DNA of 64,000 bases from positions 1-64,000 of the forward strand of contig DALTWK010000005.1 in the NCBI GenBank assembly GCA_029987115.1, read 5' to 3'. Made by a program: the position numbers and the translations under genes. Shown here one piece after another: positions 53,744-63,287 of this stretch (positions are counted from its first letter, which is position 1; every line of letters starts with the position of its first letter). This DNA is from Methanocorpusculum sp. GTDB lineage: Archaea > Halobacteriota > Methanomicrobia > Methanomicrobiales > Methanocorpusculaceae. The notes under the pieces were generated by a model that ran no database searches, was not told the DNA's origin, and saw only the letters and a program-made list of their open reading frames with translations.

Positions 53744-56700
53744 ATGGCGAGATGTAAAAGAGAGTTGGAGGAGCTTCGTTCCCGGCTCCTTGATATGACC
53801 ACACGGAACAATCTTCTAAATTATAAGATGGTGTCTGGCAGATCTGTTAAATTGGCAGAAACTGATTTGTCAAAAATATACCTTACGTTGGTCGTGAATG
53901 AAAAGGGTATGACATTCCGTCCGGCAGGAACTGATACAATAGCCGATGCTGAAGAGCAGAAATATTGGGGACTCCCTCGTTTTTCTCAGAAAAACGAAGA
54001 ATTGCTTCTCGATACGCCATATACCGACATTGAACTACGTAAACGTCTTTATGCCCTACAGGTAAAAAGCAGAAGTGTCTTCGAAGAACAGGGATACCCG
54101 GTTCTCTATCTCGCCTTAGGTTTCATTGAATGGTCTGATTCCAATAACAAGAATTTGAAGGCGCCGCTTATGATGATACCTGTTGAACTTGTTCGAAGAA
54201 AACTGAAAGATGATTATACTCTCTCTTGGTCTGGAGAAGATCCTCAGATATCACCGACTCTTGTTGCCAAATTATTAGAACAGAAAATCGAACTGCCAGA
54301 ACTGGGTCATCTGGAATCCGATACTGATATAATAGAGTATTTTGCTGCAGTTGAGGCGATAATTCACAAGAAGAAATGGCATATTACCTACGATGCTATT
54401 TTGGACCTTTTCAACTTCAAAAAATATGTAATGTACAAAGATCTTGATCCGGACAGTTGGGGAGATAGTTTTTCAATGGAGAATCAACCCCTTTTGAATG
54501 CTCTCTTCAATCCGAAATCCGCAAAAAGTTCTGTATCTGGTGTAACCTCTGGTGTCTCTTCAGAACATGCCTGTTTCAATATTGTTGATGCCGACTCCTC
54601 GCAGTTATCTGTTATCGCTGAGGCAAAGAATGGAATGAATCTTGTGGTAGAAGGTCCTCCTGGAACCGGAAAAAGTCAGACGATTGTTAACATGATAGCT
54701 GAGATGCTCGCTAGAGGGAAAACAGTTCTTTTTGTTAGTGAGAAGATGGCTGCTCTTGAGGTAGTAAAACATCGGCTTGATGCTGCCGGTCTATCTCCAT
54801 ACTGCCTTGAGTTGCACAGTCAAACTGCCAAGAAGGTGGAATTACTCCGAGAGTTGGAACGTTGCATGCAGTTTCGTTCGGAGCCAGTAAAAGTTGATGA
54901 ACAGCGTCCGATTGTTCTAAAAACACTGGATGTTAATCTCCTTGGATATTGTGATGAATTGAAATCACCTATTGGCGGATCAGGTTTTACACCATATGAA
55001 CTATATGGATTGCATGAAAAATATCGATCTTTCTTTGCATCTCGAGGGGAACATCCTCCAGGAATTGTAATAGATAACGTCATGGGAATCACACTTTCGG
55101 AATATCAGGAAGCATTGTCTGCACTGACGAATCTTCAGGCGTTTATTCCTGCACTTCTGCAACCAGGGGAAACACTTGCCTCGCATCCGTGGGCAGGCAC
55201 TCGTCCTGGAACAGTCATGCCATCTGATTGTGAGGAAATCAGGGGGCGTGCGGAAACCTATCAGAAGATGCTGAAACATTTTGTTGCAGTAATCAAAGAT
55301 GTATGTGAAGAAGTTCACATCCCCATCCCGGAAACGGAAGCTGACCTCCCCTCATTTATTGAAACTTGTCGGATTGTACTTGTCGGATTTGAGGGGACGG
55401 AATCAACGCTCTGTCATTCTGCTTGGGGAAAGACTGTCATAGTTGATTCCCTTATATCTCGTCAGGAATCAATTTATCGGAAACATCAGGAAATACTCGA
55501 GAAATTCACACCAGAAATTTTCACCTGCAACCCAAGTCAGCTCTATGAAACATATATGCGCGGATCAGATCGTGGATTCATGGGGAGATTGTTTTCGAAT
55601 GAATTTAAAGATCTTAAAGCTACGGTTGCGCCATATTATCGGATAAAAGTTCCAGCAAAGGAACAGATACTTTCAGATCTTCGTGATGTTCGCGATTATC
55701 TTTTGGAGTATGCTGAGTGGAGAGATCATGATGATGAGTTCAAAGAACTTTTCTCTAATGTATGGAAAGGGGTGGATACTCCTTCTGATACACTTTCTGC
55801 GTATTCCAACTGGGTTCACTCCCTCGTAGACCTGGAACAAAACAGACGGATTACGAAAGAAACATTTCGCTCATTTGCACCGGGTCAGATTGATACCAGT
55901 GCTTATTCCCACGCCCTTGACCGTGCTTATCAGGGATTCCTAATGGCAAGAAGAGATTTGTTCAACCGTCTTGGCATGTCTGAAGAATTCCGTAGGATTC
56001 CGTTAGAAGACATCCTCCGACAATCAGATCAGATGGTTGCAAGAACCGATCGGTTGGAGGAATGGGGGAAGTTCCGAACATATGTGATAAACACGGAAAA
56101 AACAAGTGCAGCTCCAGTTATCCCCTTCCTACTGTCGGGAAAGCTGGATTATGACGCGTTGGTTCCTTCATATATCGCTGGGTACGCGGAATCGCTTCTT
56201 AAGGAAGCGTACAAGACGCGGAAAAAACTGTCTGATTTCTCCCAAGTATCACAAGAGAAGATGATTGAAGCATTCCGTCTTGCGGATAAGGAGGATATTG
56301 TTGCCAACGCAAAACGAATCGCACGTATTTTGGATGCTAGGAAACCCGAAGCATATTCTGGTGATGTATATGATGAAGAACTCTCCGTTCTTACCGGTGA
56401 ATTTACCCGAAAACGCGGTCACATGTCTATCCGTAACTTAATGACGAGGGCGGGGAGCACTATCCAGAGGATTAAACCATGCTTCATGATGAGTCCCCTT
56501 TCCGTTGCGCAGTATCTGGATCCACGATCTGTGATGTTTGATATCATTATCTTTGATGAAGCAAGCCAGGTACGTCCGGAAGATGCACTCGGTGCGCTGA
56601 TGCGTGGAAAACAACTGGTTGTTATGGGCGATTCTCGTCAACTTCCACCGACCACTTTTTTTGATTCCGTTGGTTCGAGTGATGCAGAAGATGATGATGA

Positions 56701-58588
56701 AGAAAGCCACTTTGCTACTATCACGGATATGGAGAGTTTGTTACATGTTTGCAAACAGGTTTTTCCTTCGCGCAGACTTTCTTGGCATTACCGTTCTCGC
56801 CACGAATCTCTGATTGCTGTATCTAATGCTGAATTCTATGACGGAGGATTGATGGTTTTCCCATCCCCGAAACATGAAACTACCGACCTAGGTCTCTTCT
56901 ACCATTATCTTCCGGATACCGTTTATGATCGGGGAAATACCGGAACAAACCGCGGGGAGGCACGTGAAGTTGCTGAGGCGGTAATTGAATACTATACTCG
57001 GTTTCCAGAGAAGACGCTCGGTGTCGCTACCTTCTCTACCAAACAACAGGAAGCAATTCGGCGTGAAGTTAACCTTCTTCTTCGAACCAATCCTGCAGTG
57101 GAGGTCATGATGCATCCAGCATCCGGCGAAGATTTCTTTGTAAAGAATTTGGAAACAATTCAGGGTGATGAACGTGATACTATCCTCATCAGCATTGGCT
57201 ATGGTTTTGACAGTGAGCATCATCTATCAACAAACTTCGGGCCGCTGAATCAGATTGGTGGAGAACGTCGTTTGAACGTTCTTATTACTCGGGCACGAGA
57301 GAGGTGTGTGGTCTTTAGCAATTTCAAAGGGTATGAGATACCGATAACACCAACAACTCCATCAGGTCTTAAAGCTCTCTCCAAGTTCCTAGTCTATGCA
57401 GAATCCCGAAATATCCAATCTCTTTCATCTAATGGGGCAGAAGAAGGTAATTTTGAGATGGACAATTTCACGGATTCGGTTGCCTCTGTTCTTAGAGACG
57501 CTGGGTATTTGATTTCACGAAATGTGGGATGTGCTGGATTTAAAATTGATATTGCGGTTTCAGATCCACAAAACCCAGGGATTTATATGGCGGGAATTCT
57601 CTGTGATAGCCGATATTATTGGCGAACCTCCGATACTCGTGATAGGGACCGTTTGCGGATTCAGATTTTGGAAGGTCTCGGTTGGAACATCATGAGGGTA
57701 TGGTCTGCCGAGTGGTTCCAACATCCAGATTCTTGTAGAAATGAACTCCTAAAATTCCTACAAAATCCATCGTTAAAAGTCGTAGTGGATTCGAAACCTC
57801 TTCCTGTTATAGAACCTGTCAGTTGTGAAGAATCTATAATAGAGAAATCTTCCGAAGAAAAACCTGTGTCTGAAATGCCGAAAAAACCACGAAAACGCTC
57901 CTCAAAGAAGATAACTGAGCCCGTTGTGGAAAAATCGACAGATAATATCTTTGAACCGCTCGAAGAAGTTGGAGAAGGTATGGTAGAATCAAAACGCGCT
58001 TCTAAACTATCTCAAAAACCATCTCCAGCAGTAACGATTCCTCTTGCTGGAATCGTTCCCTATGCACAGATAACCTCCTCAGTTCTTCAACTTTATCATC
58101 AATTCTCTTCAGTTCCCGATACAGAATTGCAGAAGGCAATTGTGGAAATTGTGGTTACGGAAGGTCCAATTTCGGAATCACTTTTGATGATTCGAATAAA
58201 AGAACTCGGAAATGTATCTCGAATGACGCAGACTATTAAGTTCAATATCGGGCGCCTGATAAACGAAAGTTTAGCAGAAGGAACTATCAGTACTGACCCA
58301 GATGGTTTCTACTGTGCGCCAGGCATTCAGATATTACCACGTGTCCGGTCTGAAAAATGGGATATTAAAGATGTTTCCCGGTATGAAATCGCTATCGCTG
58401 CAGGATACCTCCTTGCATGTCAGAATACGCTGGAAAAATCTATACTGGTCAAGAGGACTGCAATCAGTCTTGGATTCAACCCAACGCCCCTTGTGGTACA
58501 ACGTGTTTCCCAGGGTGTTGATTATGGTTGCGGACTTGGTTTGCTCTTAGAATCGAACGGTTTCGTTCAGTTAATGCCGAAAGAATAA
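53744..58588 (+). CDS. DUF4011 helicase-nuclease, anti-phage-type giant protein
   Basis: A 1614-residue protein. Residues 1-200 are a DUF4011 domain (ELEELRSRLLDMTTRNNLLNYK). An SF1 helicase follows: Walker A GPPGTGKS (304-311), a long insert, Walker B IIIFDEAS with Asp938-Glu939, motif III GDSRQLPP (962-969) and motif VI LNVLITRARER (1177-1187). A Vsr/MTES_1575-type nuclease lies at about 1240-1350, with Asp1269 (FKIDIAV), Asp1288 (ILCDSRYYW) and RDRDRLR. A low-complexity linker and a DUF3320 domain (about 1470-1610) close it. Such DUF4011-helicase-Vsr proteins are known as single-gene anti-phage systems. It stands alone here, with no modification gene or transposon beside it. Confidence 0.9.
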   Translation: MARCKRELEELRSRLLDMTTRNNLLNYKMVSGRSVKLAETDLSKIYLTLVVNEKGMTFRPAGTDTIADAEEQKYWGLPRFSQKNEELLLDTPYTDIELRKRLYALQVKSRSVFEEQGYPVLYLALGFIEWSDSNNKNLKAPLMMIPVELVRRKLKDDYTLSWSGEDPQISPTLVAKLLEQKIELPELGHLESDTDIIEYFAAVEAIIHKKKWHITYDAILDLFNFKKYVMYKDLDPDSWGDSFSMENQPLLNALFNPKSAKSSVSGVTSGVSSEHACFNIVDADSSQLSVIAEAKNGMNLVVEGPPGTGKSQTIVNMIAEMLARGKTVLFVSEKMAALEVVKHRLDAAGLSPYCLELHSQTAKKVELLRELERCMQFRSEPVKVDEQRPIVLKTLDVNLLGYCDELKSPIGGSGFTPYELYGLHEKYRSFFASRGEHPPGIVIDNVMGITLSEYQEALSALTNLQAFIPALLQPGETLASHPWAGTRPGTVMPSDCEEIRGRAETYQKMLKHFVAVIKDVCEEVHIPIPETEADLPSFIETCRIVLVGFEGTESTLCHSAWGKTVIVDSLISRQESIYRKHQEILEKFTPEIFTCNPSQLYETYMRGSDRGFMGRLFSNEFKDLKATVAPYYRIKVPAKEQILSDLRDVRDYLLEYAEWRDHDDEFKELFSNVWKGVDTPSDTLSAYSNWVHSLVDLEQNRRITKETFRSFAPGQIDTSAYSHALDRAYQGFLMARRDLFNRLGMSEEFRRIPLEDILRQSDQMVARTDRLEEWGKFRTYVINTEKTSAAPVIPFLLSGKLDYDALVPSYIAGYAESLLKEAYKTRKKLSDFSQVSQEKMIEAFRLADKEDIVANAKRIARILDARKPEAYSGDVYDEELSVLTGEFTRKRGHMSIRNLMTRAGSTIQRIKPCFMMSPLSVAQYLDPRSVMFDIIIFDEASQVRPEDALGALMRGKQLVVMGDSRQLPPTTFFDSVGSSDAEDDDEESHFATITDMESLLHVCKQVFPSRRLSWHYRSRHESLIAVSNAEFYDGGLMVFPSPKHETTDLGLFYHYLPDTVYDRGNTGTNRGEAREVAEAVIEYYTRFPEKTLGVATFSTKQQEAIRREVNLLLRTNPAVEVMMHPASGEDFFVKNLETIQGDERDTILISIGYGFDSEHHLSTNFGPLNQIGGERRLNVLITRARERCVVFSNFKGYEIPITPTTPSGLKALSKFLVYAESRNIQSLSSNGAEEGNFEMDNFTDSVASVLRDAGYLISRNVGCAGFKIDIAVSDPQNPGIYMAGILCDSRYYWRTSDTRDRDRLRIQILEGLGWNIMRVWSAEWFQHPDSCRNELLKFLQNPSLKVVVDSKPLPVIEPVSCEESIIEKSSEEKPVSEMPKKPRKRSSKKITEPVVEKSTDNIFEPLEEVGEGMVESKRASKLSQKPSPAVTIPLAGIVPYAQITSSVLQLYHQFSSVPDTELQKAIVEIVVTEGPISESLLMIRIKELGNVSRMTQTIKFNIGRLINESLAEGTISTDPDGFYCAPGIQILPRVRSEKWDIKDVSRYEIAIAAGYLLACQNTLEKSILVKRTAISLGFNPTPLVVQRVSQGVDYGCGLGLLLESNGFVQLMPKE

Positions 58589-58614
58589 AATATTATTTGA
58601 CCCTATTTTTTTCT

Positions 58615-58905
58615 ATGTCATTTTCTATTGATGTTATTGAAAAACTAAGTTCGTTAATCACTGCTGCCTTTGGACTTGTAGCGGCACTCGCTTGGAACGA
58701 TACAATTAAAGCAATCTTTGTTTTCTTCCTTGGTGAGCAGGGAACCATTCCAGCGATGATTAGTTATGCAGTATTTGTTACAATCATCGCTGTTCTTGCT
58801 GCTATCTGGCTTGGATCCCTCGCAGCAAAAGCAAAGAAGGCTGCTGCAAAACTTGATTCGAAAGTTGCAGAAAAACTTCACAAGGTAAATACAAAAGAGG
58901 AATAA
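58615..58905 (+). CDS. small membrane protein, DUF5654-like
   Basis: A 96-residue protein starting MSFSIDVIEKLSSLITAAFGLVAALAWNDTIKAIF. There are two hydrophobic segments (about 13-40 and 48-72), and a Lys/Ala-rich cytosolic tail follows. It matches the archaeal DUF5654 type, of unknown function. It begins 26 bases after the helicase-nuclease stop. Co-transcription is possible, but the family is common outside defence loci. A hairpin with T-run lies just after its stop. Confidence 0.8.
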   Translation: MSFSIDVIEKLSSLITAAFGLVAALAWNDTIKAIFVFFLGEQGTIPAMISYAVFVTIIAVLAAIWLGSLAAKAKKAAAKLDSKVAEKLHKVNTKEE

Positions 58906-59205
58906 TCATACCATTTCCTCTTTTTAGAGGTAAAAGAACTCTACCTATTTTGATTGTAATATGATGCCTCCACTTTTGAATGAGATTTCATATCAAAACT
59001 TCTGTGCGAATATCTCATTTCAGACAAAACCTATCGGATACTAATTCGTCCGTTTTTTTGGAATCTTCTAAATAAGTGGTTATCGAATGTCGTTTCCCGT
59101 GCGGGTTTTGTTTGATAATCTTTTGCGGTGGAGACAAACGTATCGCTATGAGAATAACACAATTTTTGATATTTTCGGCATAGTAATGCAAAAAAGAGAG
59201 AAATG
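58906..59205. other. 300-base non-coding gap with hairpins
   Basis: I see no gene here. CCTCT/AGAGG at 58917-58930 with an intervening T-run is a likely terminator for the DUF5654 gene. AATGAGAT (58979-58986) and ATCTCATT (59012-59019) form a perfect 8-base inverted repeat 25 bases apart. A second T-run, GTTTTTTTGG, is near 59053. The rest is AT-rich without strong features. Confidence 0.5.
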
Positions 59206-60336
59206 TTAGAGGACTTTTTCTATTCTGTCCATAGCTTCAGCGAGACGCTCCATGGATGCTGCATATGAGATTCGAATCCATCCCGGAGCTCCAAATGCAA
59301 AACCAGGAGTTGCTGCAACATGTGCTTTTTCAAGCCACTTTGTTGCAATGGCATTGTCATCACCACCACATTTAATGAATGCATAGAATGCCCCATCTGC
59401 AGGTGCAGTAACTAGGTCCATTTCAGAAAGGCGTCTTAGAACATATTTTCTGCGCGCTTCAAACTCTCTCCTCATTTCTTCAACACAGCTCTGGTCTCCT
59501 GTTAGCGCTGCAACTCCTCCCCATTGTGAGAATGTAGTGACGTTTCCTACTGAATGTTGCATTACTTTGTCCATGTTGGCAATTACGTTTGCTGGAGCTG
59601 CCGCATATCCCAAGCGCCAACCGGTCATGGCGAATGCTTTGGAGAATCCATTGATAGTAATGGTGCGCTCAAGCATGTCTGGAAGAGACCCGATGGAAAT
59701 ATGCTCTTTTCCGTAGACGAGCTTCTCATATATTTCATCGGACATACAGTACAGGTCATGGTCGATACATGCATCAGCTATGATGCGAAGAGATGAGCGG
59801 GCGAGAACCGAACCGGTTGGATTTGATGGGGAGTTTACAACAATCATCTTTGTTTTGTTGGTGATTGCATCAAAGAGCCCTTCATCTACTTGGAAATCGG
59901 CATTTAACTTGTGGTGAATCGGTATTCCACGGGCAATTTTTACTGCTGGATCATAGGATACCCACGCTGGATCAAGAATGATTACTTCATCTCCTGGGTT
60001 TAGACAGGCAGTCATTGTTATACGTATGGCATCTTTTGCACCACTCGTTACCATTATCTGTTTCTGGTCATATGGGAGATTGTTTTCCGTCTTCAGTTTT
60101 TCCGCAATTGCTTTTGTGAGTTCTGGAATACCACGTGATGGGGCATAGTGAGTTTCTCCTTGGTTCAGCGCATCAATGGCGGCTTTGGTAATGTGAGATG
60201 GCGTTGCAAAATCCGGTTCTCCGACGGCGAGACTGATTACATCAATACCTGCAGCAATCATTTCTTTGGATTTATTGTTCATCGCCATCGTTGCAGATGG
60301 TGGAACTAATCCGATATTTTCAGAGAGTGGCAACAT
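59206..60336 (-). CDS. class I/II pyridoxal-phosphate aminotransferase (aspartate type)
   Basis: A 376-residue fold-type I aminotransferase. The PLP-binding Lys is in TINGFSKAFAMTGWRLGYA. NSPSNPTGSV, MSDEIYEKLVYG and the C-terminal PGWIRISYAAS (Arg for substrate carboxylate) are conserved. It most likely uses aspartate or aromatic amino acids with 2-oxoglutarate. Family members differ in substrate, and the sequence alone cannot settle it. It lies 60 bases downstream of a second aminotransferase gene on the same strand. Confidence 0.92.
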   Translation of the reverse strand: MLPLSENIGLVPPSATMAMNNKSKEMIAAGIDVISLAVGEPDFATPSHITKAAIDALNQGETHYAPSRGIPELTKAIAEKLKTENNLPYDQKQIMVTSGAKDAIRITMTACLNPGDEVIILDPAWVSYDPAVKIARGIPIHHKLNADFQVDEGLFDAITNKTKMIVVNSPSNPTGSVLARSSLRIIADACIDHDLYCMSDEIYEKLVYGKEHISIGSLPDMLERTITINGFSKAFAMTGWRLGYAAAPANVIANMDKVMQHSVGNVTTFSQWGGVAALTGDQSCVEEMRREFEARRKYVLRRLSEMDLVTAPADGAFYAFIKCGGDDNAIATKWLEKAHVAATPGFAFGAPGWIRISYAASMERLAEAMDRIEKVL

Positions 60337-60396
60337 AATAACTACTAATAATTTCTGTTCTGATGCTATAAAGAATGTCCATGTGGAAAAAAAGAA

Positions 60397-61530
60397 TTAT
60401 TCAGAAAGGAGTTCAGCGGCTGCTTCCAGTCCGTCCCCTCCAAGTTTGAATCCCGCCTTCTTAAATGCTATCTGAACTGCTGAAAGGGTCGCAAGAATCT
60501 CAGGGGTGTCGATGATACCCATGTTTCCTATGCGGAAAATTTTTCCTTTGAATCTGTCCTGACCACCAGCAAATTCAATGCCCATCTTTTTACAATATCC
60601 GCGAATAGCCGAGTCTTCAATTCCCTCTGGATAGAAGAAACCGGTAACTGTGTTGGATGCGTGATGGAGAGCGTCTGTTTGTGGGACCGGCTTTAGGCCC
60701 CATACTTTTCCTGCTTCACGAACAGCCGCGGAAAGTTTGTGGTGGCGAGCGATGCGATTTTCGATTCCTTCTTCTTCAACTAATCTGCATGCCTCCCTCA
60801 GTGCCATGAAGAGCGGTACTGCCGGAGTGGTTGGTGTTTCCATTGGATCAGCGTCGGCAGATTTCTTTGCCTTCTTCAGGTCAAGATAGAATGGGCGTTT
60901 CTCGGACAGTCTGTCCCATGCTTTTTGAGAAACGGATACTGCTGCAAGTCCTGCTGGTGCGGCAAGACATTTCTGGCTACCGACAATGGCGACATCTACT
61001 CCCCATTCGTCTGCTTTAACTGTATCTCCCCCGATTGAAGTGATTCCATCCAATATGAAGAGTGCATCATATTTTTTACAAAGTTTACCGACTTCTTCTG
61101 CGGGGTTTAAGATAGCTGCAGAAGTTTCATTGTGAACAAGGGTAACGACTTCAGCACCATTTTCCAAAGTCTCCTTGAGGGCATCCAAGTTTAACGGATG
61201 TCCCCATTCAGATTCAATCATTGTGGTTTCACCGTAAATCTGGGAAATTAGACCCAATCTTTCTCCAAACTTTCCGTTAACAAGGGATGCGATTTTCTTT
61301 CCCTGAGCAAAGGATCCGATGGCAGCTTCCTGTCCAGCAGTTCCTGATCCAGAAAGGACCAAGATTTCATTATTTGTTCCGAATACTGGTTTCAGCATTC
61401 GTACGATATCTGCATAGCATGCGCCAAGCTGCTTGCTTCTGTGGTTGAAAGCCTGGGCAATCATTGCCCCACGGACTGTCTCTGGCATTGGAACTGGTCC
61501 TGGCATCATAAGAAGTGTTTCTTTATACAT
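60397..61530 (-). CDS. class V aminotransferase (alanine-glyoxylate/serine-pyruvate/aspartate family)
   Basis: A 377-residue PLP enzyme. It begins with the family motif LMMPGPVPMPETVRGAMIAQAFNHRSKQ. The PLP Asp lies in LDGITSIGGD and the Lys in VDVAIVGSQKCLAAPAGLA. Methanogen members are annotated as serine-glyoxylate, phosphoserine or aspartate (broad-specificity) aminotransferases, so the substrate is uncertain. It is divergent from purE across a 54-base gap containing the palindrome ACATATATGT (61546-61555). Confidence 0.92.
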   Translation of the reverse strand: MYKETLLMMPGPVPMPETVRGAMIAQAFNHRSKQLGACYADIVRMLKPVFGTNNEILVLSGSGTAGQEAAIGSFAQGKKIASLVNGKFGERLGLISQIYGETTMIESEWGHPLNLDALKETLENGAEVVTLVHNETSAAILNPAEEVGKLCKKYDALFILDGITSIGGDTVKADEWGVDVAIVGSQKCLAAPAGLAAVSVSQKAWDRLSEKRPFYLDLKKAKKSADADPMETPTTPAVPLFMALREACRLVEEEGIENRIARHHKLSAAVREAGKVWGLKPVPQTDALHHASNTVTGFFYPEGIEDSAIRGYCKKMGIEFAGGQDRFKGKIFRIGNMGIIDTPEILATLSAVQIAFKKAGFKLGGDGLEAAAELLSE

Positions 61531-61584
61531 GGATTTTCGTCGTCTACATATATGTGAACCAACATAATTATAGTCATTCCTATT

Positions 61585-61974
61585 ATGACAGATGTAGCAA
61601 TTATCGCAGGTTCAGTATCTGATCAAGCAATTATTGATAAGGCAGTTGCTGTTCTCGAATCGTATCAAATTCCATATGAAACAAAAATACTCTCCGCACA
61701 CCGTGATGTAGATGCCCTTGATGCATATGTAAAAGCATCTGATGCAAAAATTTTCATCTGTATTGCCGGAATGTCTGCTGCTCTACCGGGTGTTGTTGCA
61801 GCCCGTACCAAGAAACCGGTCATTGGCGTTCCTGTATCTGGAAAGATAGCAGGCGGACTTGATGCTCTCCTCTCCATTGTCCAAATGCCAAAAGGAGTTC
61901 CGGTTGCCTGTATGGCTGTTGACGGAGGAGAAAATGCGGGACATTTTGCCGCTCGCATCCTTGGAAAAAACTGA
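61585..61974 (+). CDS. purE: PurE-like AIR carboxylase / NCAIR mutase
   Basis: A 129-residue PurE-family protein for purine synthesis, short against the usual 155-170. It keeps AGSVSDQAI (phosphate site), SAHRDVD with the catalytic His, and LLSIVQMPKGVPVA. The usual second motif, AAHLPG, reads SAALPG here, so the second conserved His is missing. The deletion is at the C-terminus, where the last helix is absent. It may be a methanogen-specific PurE form or have a shifted activity. The TPR gene starts 4 bases later. Confidence 0.88.
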   Translation: MTDVAIIAGSVSDQAIIDKAVAVLESYQIPYETKILSAHRDVDALDAYVKASDAKIFICIAGMSAALPGVVAARTKKPVIGVPVSGKIAGGLDALLSIVQMPKGVPVACMAVDGGENAGHFAARILGKN

Positions 61975-61978
61975 AAAT

Positions 61979-62536
61979 ATGACAGAAGAATCTGATGATT
62001 CGGCATACTGGTTTTCCACTGGAGAAAGGGAGCGTGATGCAGGGAATCTTCGTCAGGCGGAACTCTGTTTTCAGCGTGCAGTATCTCTCAATCCACTGAA
62101 TGCAATTTATCTTGCGGAACTTGGTCTTGTCAAATGTGATTTGCAAAAATCAGATGAAGCAATCTCCTGTTTGCGACGTGCAACCGAAATCGATCCAATG
62201 TGCGCTACAGTATGGAATGGTAAAGGCGTTGTTCATTTCAAAAATGGGGAGATTGATGCTGCAATCGTTGCTTTTGATAAAGCGTCAAGGTTAAACCCAT
62301 CAGAACCAGATTTCTGGATGAATCTTGGTCTGGGGTATTCAACCGTAGATGAATATGAAAAAGCAATTGTTGCTTTTGATCGTGGAATAGAAATCACCCC
62401 TGATGACTCCGAGTTCTGGGAACGGAAAGCACGTCTCCTGATAGAAATCGGTGAAAAAGACCGTGCTCTTCATTGTTTTAGAAACGCTGAAAAATTCAGA
62501 ACGAGGGGAATCCTGGAATCAACTGAAGAATATTAG
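61979..62536 (+). CDS. tetratricopeptide repeat protein
   Basis: A 185-residue protein with about four to five TPR units of 34 residues (for example AGNLRQAELCFQRAVSLNPLNAIYLAELG, KSDEAISCLRRATEIDPMCATVWNGKG, DEYEKAIVAFDRGIEITPDDSEFWERKA). TPRs mediate protein-protein contact; the partner is unknown. The ATG at 61979 is chosen because the upstream frame lies within purE. Its 3' end overlaps the convergent TauE gene by 41 bases. Confidence 0.92.
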   Translation: MTEESDDSAYWFSTGERERDAGNLRQAELCFQRAVSLNPLNAIYLAELGLVKCDLQKSDEAISCLRRATEIDPMCATVWNGKGVVHFKNGEIDAAIVAFDKASRLNPSEPDFWMNLGLGYSTVDEYEKAIVAFDRGIEITPDDSEFWERKARLLIEIGEKDRALHCFRNAEKFRTRGILESTEEY

Positions 62537-63287
62537 ACATATAGACTGCTACAACTATCATCATCACACAGAATATTCTCCGGAGACAGAGATCTGAGAA
62601 TTTTCCACTGAGTTTTACTGCAATAATAGCTGAAGGAACTGCTGTTGCTATTAGACAAATCCATATTGACCAGTCAATAAAACCATGAATTAGATATGAT
62701 ATTATCCCTCCGATTGTGATGAAAATTATGGCGGCTGCAGATGTTCCAGCTGCTTTCTTCATTGAAAATTTACCAAAAAGTGTCATCAACGGGACCATAA
62801 CAACACCCCCTCCAAGACCAAGCAGTCCGGAACAGAACCCAGTAATGGCACCAATCCCTCCTGCCATCGGCGTGGGCATCCGTTCCTTGTTTCCCGCCCG
62901 AAGTTTTATTACGAGTTTTATTGCGGTTAGAATCAAGAGAATGCTAAAGAGAATTGTTAGGATTTTCGTTGGAATATAGGTTGCAACACATCCTCCAAGG
63001 AATCCAAAGAGAAGTCCGATACACCCCATAATAATTGCATCACGCCAAGAAACGTTTCCTTTTCTGGAATGTCCAATTGCTCCCGCAAGGACAGTTGGGA
63101 GTGCAGATGCAAGACTTGTTCCGAATGCTGTCATCAGTGCAGTTTCAGTTGGAACTCCCATTGATAAAAGAATGAAGTAGATAACTGGTGAAAAAATGGT
63201 TGCTCCCCCGACTCCTAGAAGACCCGACATCATGCCGGCAAGAATTCCAAATGCCAAAAGAATAGGAATGTGAATGAGTTCTATCAT
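62496..63287 (-). CDS. TauE/SafE-family membrane exporter
   Basis: A 263-residue membrane protein with about eight hydrophobic segments in two related halves. GILAGMMSGLLGVGGATIFSPVIYF near the N-terminus and GAITGFCSGLLGLGGGVVMVPLMTLF in the second half are the repeated TauE motifs. The family exports sulfite, sulfoacetate or other organosulfur anions; the substrate here is unknown. Its start overlaps the stop of the radical SAM gene by ATGA, so the two are translationally coupled. Confidence 0.92.
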   Translation of the reverse strand: MIELIHIPILLAFGILAGMMSGLLGVGGATIFSPVIYFILLSMGVPTETALMTAFGTSLASALPTVLAGAIGHSRKGNVSWRDAIIMGCIGLLFGFLGGCVATYIPTKILTILFSILLILTAIKLVIKLRAGNKERMPTPMAGGIGAITGFCSGLLGLGGGVVMVPLMTLFGKFSMKKAAGTSAAAIIFITIGGIISYLIHGFIDWSIWICLIATAVPSAIIAVKLSGKFSDLCLRRIFCVMMIVVAVYMSNILQLIPGFPSF

